Source of the DNA: Methanosarcinales archaeon
GTDB taxonomy: Archaea; Halobacteriota; Methanosarcinia; Methanosarcinales; Methanocomedenaceae
Assembly: GCA_030666885.1 (NCBI GenBank)
Contig: DAOUWY010000032.1
Coordinates: 1-11,558 of the forward strand
Length of the DNA stretch: 11,558 bases
Direction of reading: 5' to 3'
The notes under the pieces are model-generated. The model searched no databases. It was not told where the DNA came from and saw nothing but the letters and a program-made list of their open reading frames with translations. Below are positions 5,630 to 11,558 of the stretch, in pieces (position 1 is the first letter of the stretch; every line of letters begins with the position of its first letter). Both the position numbers and the translations under genes were made by a program.

Positions 5630-6187
5630 ATGCTTACCATTACCACCGAAGAACTCTCAGGCATTGTCGAGGTCATGGTTGTAGTATCTGAGGAAGAGAT
5701 AATCGACATCGCCCAGGAACTAGCATATTTACGTGACGATGAGACTCCCGAGCCAGAAGAACTCAGGCAACTGATCACATCGGCAATGAAGATACACTGG
5801 CTTGAACCCATCCCTTCCACGGCAGTATTTGGTGCCCCACAGAGTTCAAATTTATATATAGCAGGCCCTGCTTCATTTGGCACAGTGCCGCCTGAATTGA
5901 GCGAGATCATGGATACGATTGAATTTGAAGGATGCAGGTCCTTTGACTGGGATATAGTCACTTCAAATATTATTCCTGACATGTCACGTAAACTGGATCG
6001 ATTGGAAGCACTGGTGGAGGACGCTGCCGACGGGGCCGTTGTGATCAAAAAAGCAGAAACAGAATACAGTGAGCTGTTCAACCGTTACTATGATTATGAT
6101 TTCTGGCTACCCGATGGTCTACCCGGAATCGGCATGAGACTGGAAGCTGTAAGCCAGCGACTTAAAGAAATAAAAGAAGCAGATTAA
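5630..6187 (+). CDS. Conserved archaeal protein of unknown function, first gene of the ior unit
   Basis: 185 residues, acidic, with no membrane segment, signal peptide or metal-binding Cys cluster. The N-terminus 'LTITTEELSGIVEVMVVVS' and the following Glu-rich helix recall small haloarchaeal proteins beginning 'LTxDELAGVVDLF' (DUF7109-like), a weak resemblance from memory. The middle has an unusual Pro/Gly patch ('AGPASFGTVPPEL'); residues ~125-150 look helical, and an aromatic motif 'YYDYDFWLPDGLPGIGMRL' precedes the C-terminal helix. The ATG has no Shine-Dalgarno, so leaderless translation from the box at 5601-5609 is likely. The stop is 22 bases before iorA on the same strand, implying co-transcription, so it may assist or regulate the oxidoreductase. 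Function not recognised. Confidence 0.6.
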   Translation: MLTITTEELSGIVEVMVVVSEEEIIDIAQELAYLRDDETPEPEELRQLITSAMKIHWLEPIPSTAVFGAPQSSNLYIAGPASFGTVPPELSEIMDTIEFEGCRSFDWDIVTSNIIPDMSRKLDRLEALVEDAADGAVVIKKAETEYSELFNRYYDYDFWLPDGLPGIGMRLEAVSQRLKEIKEAD

Positions 6188-6195
6188 CAACATAC

Positions 6196-6201
6196 TGAGG
6201 A
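6196..6201 (+). promoter_or_regulatory. Ribosome binding site of iorA
   Basis: TGAGGA, eight bases before the ATG at 6210. It fixes the iorA start. Confidence 0.6.
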
Positions 6202-6209
6202 ACATATCT

Positions 6210-8042
6210 ATGCTAAAAAGGAATATTCGCTACCAGTTAGGTAATCATGCTATTGCACAGGCATTATACAATAGCGGAGTGGACCTTGTATCAGGTTATC
6301 CAGGCACCCCCTCATCTGAGATCATCGAAGCCCTTGCCCGGTTGAAACCGGATTGTCATGTGGAGTGGTCTGTAAACGAGAAAGTTGCGCTGGAAGTGGC
6401 CATAGGTGCCTCATGGTCAGGGGGCCGCAGCGCAGCTACCATGAAACATGTTGGCCTTAACGTGGCCTCGGACCCGTTCATGACCCTTGCATATGCAGGC
6501 GTTATGAGCGGGCTGGTCATAATCTCTGCCGATGACCCCGGATGCCATTCGTCCCAGAACGAACAGGATAACAGGCGGTATGCACAATTTGCCCGCATAC
6601 CCTGCCTGGACCCGGCCACGCCGCAGGAAGCCTGTGATATGGTGTCCTATGCTTTTAATTTCTCAGAGAAGTTTGAGATGCCAGTGATACTTCGCCCCAC
6701 CACCAGGGTGTGTCACGGCAAATCCGACATTACAATGCCTGGAACTGAAAATCCGGGCAAAAAGATTGGTTTTGAAAAGAGACCGCAGCAGTGGGTGATG
6801 CTTCCTCCCCATGCCAGGGTGCGGCATAATGTGCTAATGGAAAAACAGAGTATAATGGCTGAGGCACTTGGATCTTCAAAATGGAACCAGCTGGATATTG
6901 TTAAGAGCGCCAAACTGGGGATTATCGCATCAGGTGTGGCATCTGTTTATGCCAGGGAAGCCATGGACCGGCTCGGCATAAAGGCATCCTTTTTAAAGAT
7001 ATCCACTTATCCGGTGCCTCTTAACCTGATAGAACAATTACTGGACTCGGTGGAACAACTGCCGGACCCGGTGGGACAGGTACTGGTTATAGAGGAACTG
7101 GAACCTGTTGTGGAAGAAGCCGTAAGGTCAATATCGGGTACTAGAAATTTGGATGTACATGGAAAAGACATGGTACCCATAAGCGGGGAACTGAATGTAT
7201 CAATTGTGGAAGCTGCCATCTCAAAGGTTGCCGGTCTTGACAATACTCCCCGCGTACCTGAAGAGTTGTCAGTTGAACTGCCGAACCGTCCACCTGTCAT
7301 GTGTCCGGGCTGCCCGCACAGGGCCACCTATTATGCCATGAAGAAAGCCTTTGGCAAGTCGGCAATATTCCCAGGCGATATCGGATGCTATACCCTTGGT
7401 GTCCAGATGGGGACAATGGATACCTGCCTGTGCATGGGTGCCAGCATTACTACTGCTTCCGGTATCTACCATGCAGGTGAGACCGAACCAATCTGCTGTT
7501 CCATTGGCGACTCTACCTTTTTGCATACCGGTATTCCAGGGTTGTTGAATGCTGTGTACAATGGTGCGGATATTACGGTTACAATCCTGGATAACAGGAC
7601 CACTGCTATGACCGGGCACCAGCCCCATGCTGGCACAGGATTGAACGTACTTGGCGATGCTACGTTCATGGCCTCACTGGAAGATATTTCAAAGTCGTGC
7701 GGTGTGGAGTTTGTGGGGGCGACCGATCCTTTTGACGTTAAAGAAACTTTCGATGTATTCAAACAGGCCAGGGAACATAAAGGGACGGCAGTGGTCATTT
7801 CAAGGCAGGAGTGCATCATCACGGCCCGCAGGCGTGGAATAAGGCTCACTCCGTTCACAGTCGATCCTGACGAATGCCAGGGCTGTAAGGCGTGTATCAG
7901 GTTTGGGTGTCCTGCATCTTCGTTCATTGAATCCACAGAGGAAGGGGAAAAGGGGAAGGCACGAATCAGTGAACTTTGTGTGGGCTGCGGGGTATGTGCC
8001 CAGGTCTGCCCGTTCGATGCTATTAAGGAGGTTTCCAAATGA
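6210..8042 (+). CDS. iorA: Indolepyruvate:ferredoxin oxidoreductase, alpha subunit
   Basis: 610 residues, the usual size. With IorB it converts indole-, phenyl- or hydroxyphenylpyruvate plus CoA to the aryl-acetyl-CoA, CO2 and reduced ferredoxin; it can also act reductively. Order of domains: an N-terminal pyrimidine-binding domain with 'SGYPGTPSSEI' (28-38); a middle domain; the family motif CPGCPHR (365-371); the thiamine-diphosphate domain with 'GDIGCYTLG' (389-397), 'GDSTFLHTG' (433-441) and 'DNRTTAMTG'; and a C-terminal ferredoxin domain. Its first Fe-S ligand set is C556, C559, C562, C567 (C-x2-C-x2-C-x4-C-P, the IorA variant) and the second is C590, C593, C596, C600. All cofactor motifs look intact. 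Cytoplasmic and oxygen-sensitive. The stop overlaps the iorB start by four bases. No aryl-CoA synthetase gene, the common neighbour, is in view. Confidence 0.95.
   Translation: MLKRNIRYQLGNHAIAQALYNSGVDLVSGYPGTPSSEIIEALARLKPDCHVEWSVNEKVALEVAIGASWSGGRSAATMKHVGLNVASDPFMTLAYAGVMSGLVIISADDPGCHSSQNEQDNRRYAQFARIPCLDPATPQEACDMVSYAFNFSEKFEMPVILRPTTRVCHGKSDITMPGTENPGKKIGFEKRPQQWVMLPPHARVRHNVLMEKQSIMAEALGSSKWNQLDIVKSAKLGIIASGVASVYAREAMDRLGIKASFLKISTYPVPLNLIEQLLDSVEQLPDPVGQVLVIEELEPVVEEAVRSISGTRNLDVHGKDMVPISGELNVSIVEAAISKVAGLDNTPRVPEELSVELPNRPPVMCPGCPHRATYYAMKKAFGKSAIFPGDIGCYTLGVQMGTMDTCLCMGASITTASGIYHAGETEPICCSIGDSTFLHTGIPGLLNAVYNGADITVTILDNRTTAMTGHQPHAGTGLNVLGDATFMASLEDISKSCGVEFVGATDPFDVKETFDVFKQAREHKGTAVVISRQECIITARRRGIRLTPFTVDPDECQGCKACIRFGCPASSFIESTEEGEKGKARISELCVGCGVCAQVCPFDAIKEVSK
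8025..8032 (+). promoter_or_regulatory. Strong ribosome binding site of iorB inside iorA
   Basis: AAGGAGGT, six bases before the iorB ATG at 8039 and lying within the last codons of iorA. It allows independent loading as well as coupling through the ATGA overlap. Confidence 0.8.
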
Positions 8043-8626
8043 CAGAATTCGACCTGGTAATGGTAGGTGTTGGCGGGCAGGGTGCTATACTTGCTTCCGA
8101 TATCGTGGGCATGGCGGCAGTGAATGAAGGGTTGCCTGTGCAGGCTTCTGAGACACATGGCATGGCACAGCGCGGCGGTTCGGTTATCAATCATGTGAGA
8201 CTGGATTGTAAGTACGGGTCACTGATACCGGCGGGCAGGGCCGATGCTATACTTGGTCTGGAACCGGCAGAGGGACTAAGAGCCATAGATTTCCTGTCAC
8301 CTGATGGTGTGGTGGTAGTGAATACAAATCCTATTCTCCCAATTACTGTTCTGTCAGGTGCTTCAGTGTACCCTGAGGTGGATGCTGTGCTGGATGAACT
8401 GAAGGGGCGCTGTAAACACCTGGTGCCTTTGGATGCAGACAGGATAGCAATTGAGGCAGGTCATCCGTTAACAGCTAATGTGGTACTGATAGGTGCGCTT
8501 TCTAATTTCCTGCCCCTTGATGTCGGGAGCCTTGAAGAGAGTATAAGTAATCTGGTGCCGCCAAAGACCGTGGAAGTGAACCTGAAGGCTTTCAGGATGG
8601 GGCGGGAGGCGGCGGGAGTAGATTAG
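8039..8626 (+). CDS. iorB: Indolepyruvate:ferredoxin oxidoreductase, beta subunit
   Basis: 195 residues, the normal size for this subunit, which corresponds to the gamma domain of 2-oxoacid:ferredoxin oxidoreductases. 'GVGGQG' (10-15) is the signature loop of the family, and 'SETHGMAQRGGSV' (37-49) is the conserved segment that packs against the alpha subunit. No cofactor ligands are expected or seen. The ATG overlaps the iorA stop (ATGA) and has an excellent ribosome site, so the two subunits should be made in step. It ends the unit: the next plus-strand gene is more than 1 kb away. Confidence 0.93.
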   Translation: MTEFDLVMVGVGGQGAILASDIVGMAAVNEGLPVQASETHGMAQRGGSVINHVRLDCKYGSLIPAGRADAILGLEPAEGLRAIDFLSPDGVVVVNTNPILPITVLSGASVYPEVDAVLDELKGRCKHLVPLDADRIAIEAGHPLTANVVLIGALSNFLPLDVGSLEESISNLVPPKTVEVNLKAFRMGREAAGVD

Positions 8627-8673
8627 ATCAAATGAAGGAAGACAAGAAAAAAAGTTAATACAGATCGTTATAA

Positions 8674-8692
8674 CCCGCAGCTCTGCTGTGGG
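8674..8692 (+). terminator. Hairpin shortly after iorB, possible 3' end of the ior mRNA
   Basis: CCCGCAGC-TCT-GCTGTGGG pairs as an 8-bp stem with one G-U pair and a three-base loop, 48 bases past the iorB stop. No T-run follows, so it may only stabilise the 3' end. An alternative AGCTC/GAGCT pairing uses the same bases. Confidence 0.3.
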
Positions 8693-8939
8693 GAGCTTCA
8701 TTCCAGCAAAGAATACTAAAAAGTATAGAATGTCAGCAATTCCCGCCAAGATTATAAACGCATACAGCTAATGGGTTACTAAGGATTACTATGGCTCTTC
8801 GCTATTTTATGTGGGCGCATGGGATTTAAATATCCTATTGAATATGCATCTTCTTGATTAAATCTTGAACATTTCGATAACGTACAACGCTCTGTACTCG
8901 ATATGTCCTTCCTATAATTTACTTCAGTCGATTTTATTG

Positions 8940-8960
8940 GTTTGTAATACCCATACAAAC
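8940..8960. repeat. Small perfect inverted repeat in the gene-poor stretch
   Basis: GTTTGTA, seven unpaired bases, then TACAAAC. The stem is perfect but short and has no neighbouring gene; its function is unknown. Confidence 0.35.
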
Positions 8961-9120
8961 AGCTAAGAGCCGATTTTCTAAACTCAGATTTTAGGCATTT
9001 CTTTGGATAATGAAGGTGCTGGGGGGCAGGCGTTGTACCAGTTCACAATACGGGTGAAACTGCTGCAGTAAGCAACGGGATTGGGTATTGATAATTGCGG
9101 CAGGGTTTTGCCATGAACAT

Positions 9121-9166
9121 GTAAAATAAAATAAAAGACCCCTTCCATCCCAAGGCTGGAAGGGGT
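9121..9166 (-). terminator. Terminator of the lipoprotein gene
   Basis: A perfect 10-bp stem (ACCCCTTCCA at 9138-9147 with TGGAAGGGGT at 9157-9166, nine-base loop) begins about 18 bases past the lipoprotein stop. On the minus strand it is followed by TCTTTTATTTTATTTTAC, a T-rich tract, so termination is in that direction. Confidence 0.7.
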
Positions 9167-9184
9167 TGAATTTTTATAAAATCC

Positions 9185-9622
9185 TTAGGTCAAATCGTAA
9201 CTATTTACATTACCCATCATATCGGTCATGGTCATCGTGCCGTCTTTCACGCTCATCTGCGAGATAATATTCCCGTTAGCATCATAATACATCCATTCGA
9301 CAGTCTCGCCGTCCTCTGAAAACATGTATGTCATTTTTGCGTTCACACCATCCGTATTTGGGTCAATGAAAGACTTACACATCTCAACACCGTCAACTGT
9401 TTCAATACCTACGATTTCCATGCTTATTGTCTCACCAGTCTGGGGATTTGCAATATCCACTGTCATTCCGACCGGGCACCATTCATTTTCAGAGCCTTCA
9501 GGGACATTGAAACTAATATCCATTTCACCATCACTTGTTGAGGTAGTTGTAGAATCCTTTTCTGTACAACCTGCTGTTAATAATGTAAACAACACCAGTA
9601 AAATAATCAATTTTTTATACAA
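9185..9622 (-). CDS. Small secreted lipoprotein of unknown function
   Basis: 145 residues from the TTG at 9622-9620. The product begins MYKKLIILLVLFTLLTAGC: two lysines, a hydrophobic stretch and a lipobox (LTAGC) with Cys19 as the lipidation site. A Thr/Ser linker follows, then a mature domain rich in Asp, Glu, Met and Thr with beta-strand-like repeats ('NAKMTYMFSEDGETVEWMYYDANGN', given in part), as in small membrane-anchored beta proteins. The frame is open to a TTG at 9640, but GGAGGT at 9636-9631 lies eight bases before the TTG at 9622, which decides the start. Two Cys in the mature part (in 'NEWCPVGM' and 'EMCKSF') could pair as a disulfide. It has its own terminator and shares a short promoter region with the divergent transporter. 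The family is not recognised. Confidence 0.75.
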   Translation of the reverse strand: MYKKLIILLVLFTLLTAGCTEKDSTTTSTSDGEMDISFNVPEGSENEWCPVGMTVDIANPQTGETISMEIVGIETVDGVEMCKSFIDPNTDGVNAKMTYMFSEDGETVEWMYYDANGNIISQMSVKDGTMTMTDMMGNVNSYDLT

Positions 9623-9630
9623 TTTATCAT

Positions 9631-9636
9631 ACCTCC
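9631..9636 (-). promoter_or_regulatory. Ribosome binding site that sets the lipoprotein start
   Basis: GGAGGT on the minus strand, eight bases before the TTG at 9622. An ATG directly abutting it (9630-9628) opens only a seven-codon frame and is too close to be served by it. Confidence 0.7.
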
Positions 9637-9659
9637 ACAAAGCATGTGAATTTAATATG

Positions 9660-9667
9660 ATTTAAAT
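9660..9667. promoter_or_regulatory. Palindromic TATA-like box between two divergent genes
   Basis: ATTTAAAT reads the same on both strands. It lies about 27 bases before the transporter GTG (9691), fitting a leaderless mRNA. In the other direction it would start transcription just before the lipoprotein ribosome site. One symmetric box could serve both genes, though TATTAAA at about 9651-9657 is a second candidate for the minus strand. Confidence 0.35.
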
Positions 9668-9690
9668 ACAATGATTTTAAGTATGAAAGT

Positions 9691-11100
9691 GTGAAGCAAG
9701 GTATAAGGCAAAGTTCAGGTCTGGTTTTCGGTCCGCTCTTTTTTATTCTAATCCTATTTACCGAACCTGAAAGCCTGTCCCCGGCCGCCACAGTTGTAGC
9801 AGGTGTCACAATCTGGATGGCAGTATGGTGGATAAGCGAGGCCATCCCTATCTCTGCCACAGCACTGTTGCCCATCGTTGTCTTACCTGCATTCGGTGCC
9901 ATGGATGTAGGCGATGTAACAGCACAGTACGGACACCATATCGTATTCCTCATGTTAGGTGGCTTTTTCATTGCCATTGCTATGGAAAAGTGGAACCTGC
10001 ATAAGCGCATTGCCCTGTTTGTGGTGCACACCATAGGCATTGGTCCCAGGCGTATCATAGCAGGCTTCATGGTCGCCACCGCCTTTTTATCTGCCTGGAT
10101 ATCAAATACATCCACTGCCATGGTCATGATGCCTATCGGGACAGCGGTGATTGCCAGTATATCTGCAAAAAAATCAGACCCGGATTTTAATGTGGCTCTA
10201 ATGCTCTCTATTGCCTATGCAGCATCCATAGGCGGGATGGCAACACTGGTTGGGACGCCGCCCAACCTGATATTCGCAGGTATCTACCAGTCCATGTTCG
10301 GGGTCCAGGTAAACTTCTTTGAATGGGCGTACTTCGGGTTTCCCCTTGCGTTTGTCATGCTGGTCATCACCTGGTTCTATCTTACCCATATCGGTTACCG
10401 AATCCAAAAAGATGAGATTCCGGGCAGCGGTGAGGTCATAAAAGCCGAGATGGCCAGTCAGGGTAAGATAACCAGGGAAGAGAAACATGTGCTTATTGTG
10501 TTTGCACTGGTGGCGGTCTTGTGGATGACCCGGGGGGTGTTGTGGGGCAAGTACCTGCCCCAGGTTACAGATGCCAGTATCGCTATTACCGGGGCTCTGC
10601 TGCTGTTTATAATACCTTCAGGGGAGGGGGATTCACTGCTTTCATGGGAGGATACTGAAAAAGTACCATGGGGTGTTGCGCTTTTAATGGGTGGAGGGTT
10701 CGCTATTGCCAGGGGATTTGCAGAAACGGGCCTGGCTGAATGGGTATCCCAGAGTTTTACGTTCCTTGTGGCTATGCCCGTATTACTATTGATCCTGGCA
10801 ACTGTTGTTATTACCAAGATATTCACAGAGATCACATCAAATACGGCCACGGCAACTATCCTGATGCCAATTGCCGCATCCATTGCAGTGACCCTGGGCA
10901 TCTCCCCGTTCGGTATTATGGCTGCTGTGGCAATATCATCGTCCCTGGCATTCATGATGCCGGTAGCCACCCCCCCCAATGCCATTGTGTTCGGGTCTGG
11001 TTATGTTACCATTCCCCAGATGGCCAGGGCCGGGTTGTGGTTGAATCTGGTTACTGTTGTGATCGTCTCAATGTTTGCGTTTTTTGTGTTCTACATTTGA
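9691..11100 (+). CDS. DASS/SLC13-type sodium-coupled anion transporter
   Basis: 469 residues, the family's usual length, with about 11-12 hydrophobic segments. The two-fold repeat of the divalent-anion:Na+ symporter fold is visible: 'SNT' at 138-140 (in 'WISNTSTAMVMMPIG') and again at 383-385 (in 'TSNTATATILMPI') are the substrate and sodium-binding signatures. 'GTPPN' (188-192) and 'TPPN' (427-430) are the matching second motifs of each half. Likely substrates are dicarboxylates such as succinate or malate, or sulfate; the sequence does not decide. 'AVWWISEAIPISATALLP' near the start is typical. Translation starts at GTG with no Shine-Dalgarno and a TATA-like box 27 bases upstream, so the mRNA is probably leaderless. 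The neighbouring divergent lipoprotein need not be related. Confidence 0.88.
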   Translation: MKQGIRQSSGLVFGPLFFILILFTEPESLSPAATVVAGVTIWMAVWWISEAIPISATALLPIVVLPAFGAMDVGDVTAQYGHHIVFLMLGGFFIAIAMEKWNLHKRIALFVVHTIGIGPRRIIAGFMVATAFLSAWISNTSTAMVMMPIGTAVIASISAKKSDPDFNVALMLSIAYAASIGGMATLVGTPPNLIFAGIYQSMFGVQVNFFEWAYFGFPLAFVMLVITWFYLTHIGYRIQKDEIPGSGEVIKAEMASQGKITREEKHVLIVFALVAVLWMTRGVLWGKYLPQVTDASIAITGALLLFIIPSGEGDSLLSWEDTEKVPWGVALLMGGGFAIARGFAETGLAEWVSQSFTFLVAMPVLLLILATVVITKIFTEITSNTATATILMPIAASIAVTLGISPFGIMAAVAISSSLAFMMPVATPPNAIVFGSGYVTIPQMARAGLWLNLVTVVIVSMFAFFVFYI

Positions 11101-11161
11101 GTTGTATCAACCAGAAACCGACAGATGTTTTCCCCTGCTATACTATAATTTGACAAACTAT

Positions 11162-11176
11162 TTCAATACAATTGAA
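11162..11176. promoter_or_regulatory. Inverted repeat before a TATA box, possible operator
   Basis: TTCAAT-ACA-ATTGAA, a perfect 6-3-6 inverted repeat that ends six bases before the TATA candidate at 11182-11189. The position suits a regulator site, but short AT-rich palindromes are common by chance. Confidence 0.25.
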
Positions 11177-11181
11177 TATCA

Positions 11182-11189
11182 CTATATGA
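11182..11189 (+). promoter_or_regulatory. TATA-like box of the last gene
   Basis: CTATATGA, about 33 bases before the ATG at 11219, giving a leader of roughly ten bases or less. Confidence 0.35.
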
Positions 11190-11218
11190 ACACAATAACA
11201 TAAAGTTTCATTCTGTGA

Positions 11219-11558
11219 ATGGTGTTTGGTTTGAACGGGAATACCCACAATAGCTTGTATGATGCGGTAAGTGAAATCGGGCAGTCCAGGACTGTGAGGG
11301 CTGGTAATGAGTGGATACTGGTATTCAGGACCTTCACACCTGAACCGGATGTAATACAGGATGTAAAGGATGTACTTTCCAGCCTGGATATTGAGGATAT
11401 ACGCTACATTGATTCACTGCTGCTTATCGGCAGTAAGAAGTCAGTAAAGGTTGACAGCAGCCTGGTGGAAGGCCTGGTTGGGGACAGGACAAAATCGCCT
11501 GTGATAATCACAAGTATGAAAGACGAGATCGACAGGGATTTCGGGTTCAAGGTCTATG
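11219..11558 (+). CDS. Unrecognised protein, N-terminal 113 residues (cut by window edge)
   Basis: Open from the ATG at 11219 to the right edge. An in-frame TGA directly precedes the ATG (11216-11218), so the start is there or at the adjacent GTG. The product begins MVFGLNGNTHNSLYDAV. No signal peptide or membrane segment is seen. The pattern of short hydrophobic strands alternating with helices ('EWILVFRTF', 'IQDVKDVLSSLDIEDIRYI', 'SLLLIGSKK', 'SPVIITSMKDEIDRDFGF') suggests a soluble alpha/beta protein. Codon use resembles the ior and transporter genes, so it looks like a real core gene. There is no Shine-Dalgarno. I do not recognise the family. Confidence 0.6.
   Translation, partial: MVFGLNGNTHNSLYDAVSEIGQSRTVRAGNEWILVFRTFTPEPDVIQDVKDVLSSLDIEDIRYIDSLLLIGSKKSVKVDSSLVEGLVGDRTKSPVIITSMKDEIDRDFGFKVY

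Larger units (their letters stand above)
8627..9184. other. 558-base gene-poor stretch after iorB
   Basis: I find no supportable gene on either strand; frames are short and interrupted. It contains an 8-bp GC-rich hairpin (8674-8692), a 7-bp hairpin (8940-8960) and, at its right end, the terminator of the minus-strand lipoprotein gene. The part around 9010-9120 is richer in GC than its surroundings and may be the remains of a gene. No tRNA or rRNA pattern was seen. Confidence 0.6.

Noticed and set aside
7466..8194. 242-codon open frame on the minus strand opposite iorA/iorB
   Set aside because: It lies entirely against two well-supported genes, has an unlikely composition rich in Ser, His and Cys, and has no domain pattern. 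A shadow frame.
8709..8726. Weak AT-rich hairpin (ATACT-AAAA-AGTAT type) after iorB
   Set aside because: A five-pair AT stem is expected by chance in such DNA and has no following T-run.
8843..8933. Short minus-strand frame ending in 'VQDLIKKMHIQ'
   Set aside because: About 25-30 codons with stops close on both sides and no start context; not enough to support a gene.
8990..9135. Possible transposase or other protein remnant in the gene-poor stretch, mainly a ~44-codon minus-strand frame containing 'RIVNWYNACPP'
   Set aside because: I could not match it to any family, and it has no start or ribosome site; noted only as a GC-shifted stretch.
9627..10127. Minus-strand frame opposite the 5' part of the transporter
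   Set aside because: The plus strand encodes an unmistakable SLC13-type protein with SNT and TPPN motifs; the antisense product is Met/Ala/Thr-rich noise.
1..11558. CRISPR array, tRNA or rRNA genes
   Set aside because: I saw no regularly spaced repeats, no tRNA T-arm signature and no rRNA-like conserved stretches by eye on either strand.

Overview
The window looks like chromosomal DNA of an anaerobic euryarchaeon, most plausibly a methanogen or ANME-type relative in the Methanosarcinales. The evidence is an iorA-iorB pair for the oxygen-sensitive indolepyruvate:ferredoxin oxidoreductase, archaeal TATA-like boxes about 25-30 bases before several starts that lack a Shine-Dalgarno (apparently leaderless mRNAs), and GGAGGT-type ribosome sites at internal operon genes. 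The lineage is an inference; no marker gene fixes it.

Left third (1-4324, all minus strand): a decaying type I restriction-modification locus. In transcription order it holds hsdM (split in two by one in-frame TAA, with an altered SAM-binding motif I), a DUF1016/YhcG-type PDDEXK gene that lost its nuclease core by internal deletion, a 19-codon stub of hsdS, the N-terminal half of another DUF1016 gene, one full-length DUF1016 gene, a second hsdS stub of 14 codons, and the start of an ASCH-domain gene cut by the window edge. The junction 'DUF1016 C-terminus overlapping the hsdS start' occurs twice at a constant offset of 1571 bases, so a DUF1016-hsdS module was duplicated and then eroded. No target-recognition domain and no hsdR lie in the window.

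Middle (4325-8626, plus strand): a 379-base spacer carries a 141-base MITE-like element with perfect 14-base terminal inverted repeats, and a tandem 23-base repeat that contains TATA-like sequence. Then come an alpha/beta hydrolase and a compact three-gene unit: a 185-residue archaeal protein of unknown function, iorA and iorB. IorAB oxidatively decarboxylates aryl pyruvates to aryl-acetyl-CoA with reduction of ferredoxin; it can also run in reverse for aromatic amino acid synthesis. iorA and iorB overlap by ATGA behind a strong ribosome site.

Right part (8627-11558): a 558-base stretch with small hairpins but no supportable gene, a minus-strand lipoprotein gene with its own terminator, a divergent DASS/SLC13-type anion transporter sharing a 68-base promoter region with it, and the 5' part of an unrecognised gene running off the right edge.

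The most unusual part is the mosaic hsdM/DUF1016/hsdS locus. It records repeated recombination at the DUF1016-hsdS boundary and keeps an intact DUF1016 nuclease beside a methyltransferase with no specificity subunit in view.
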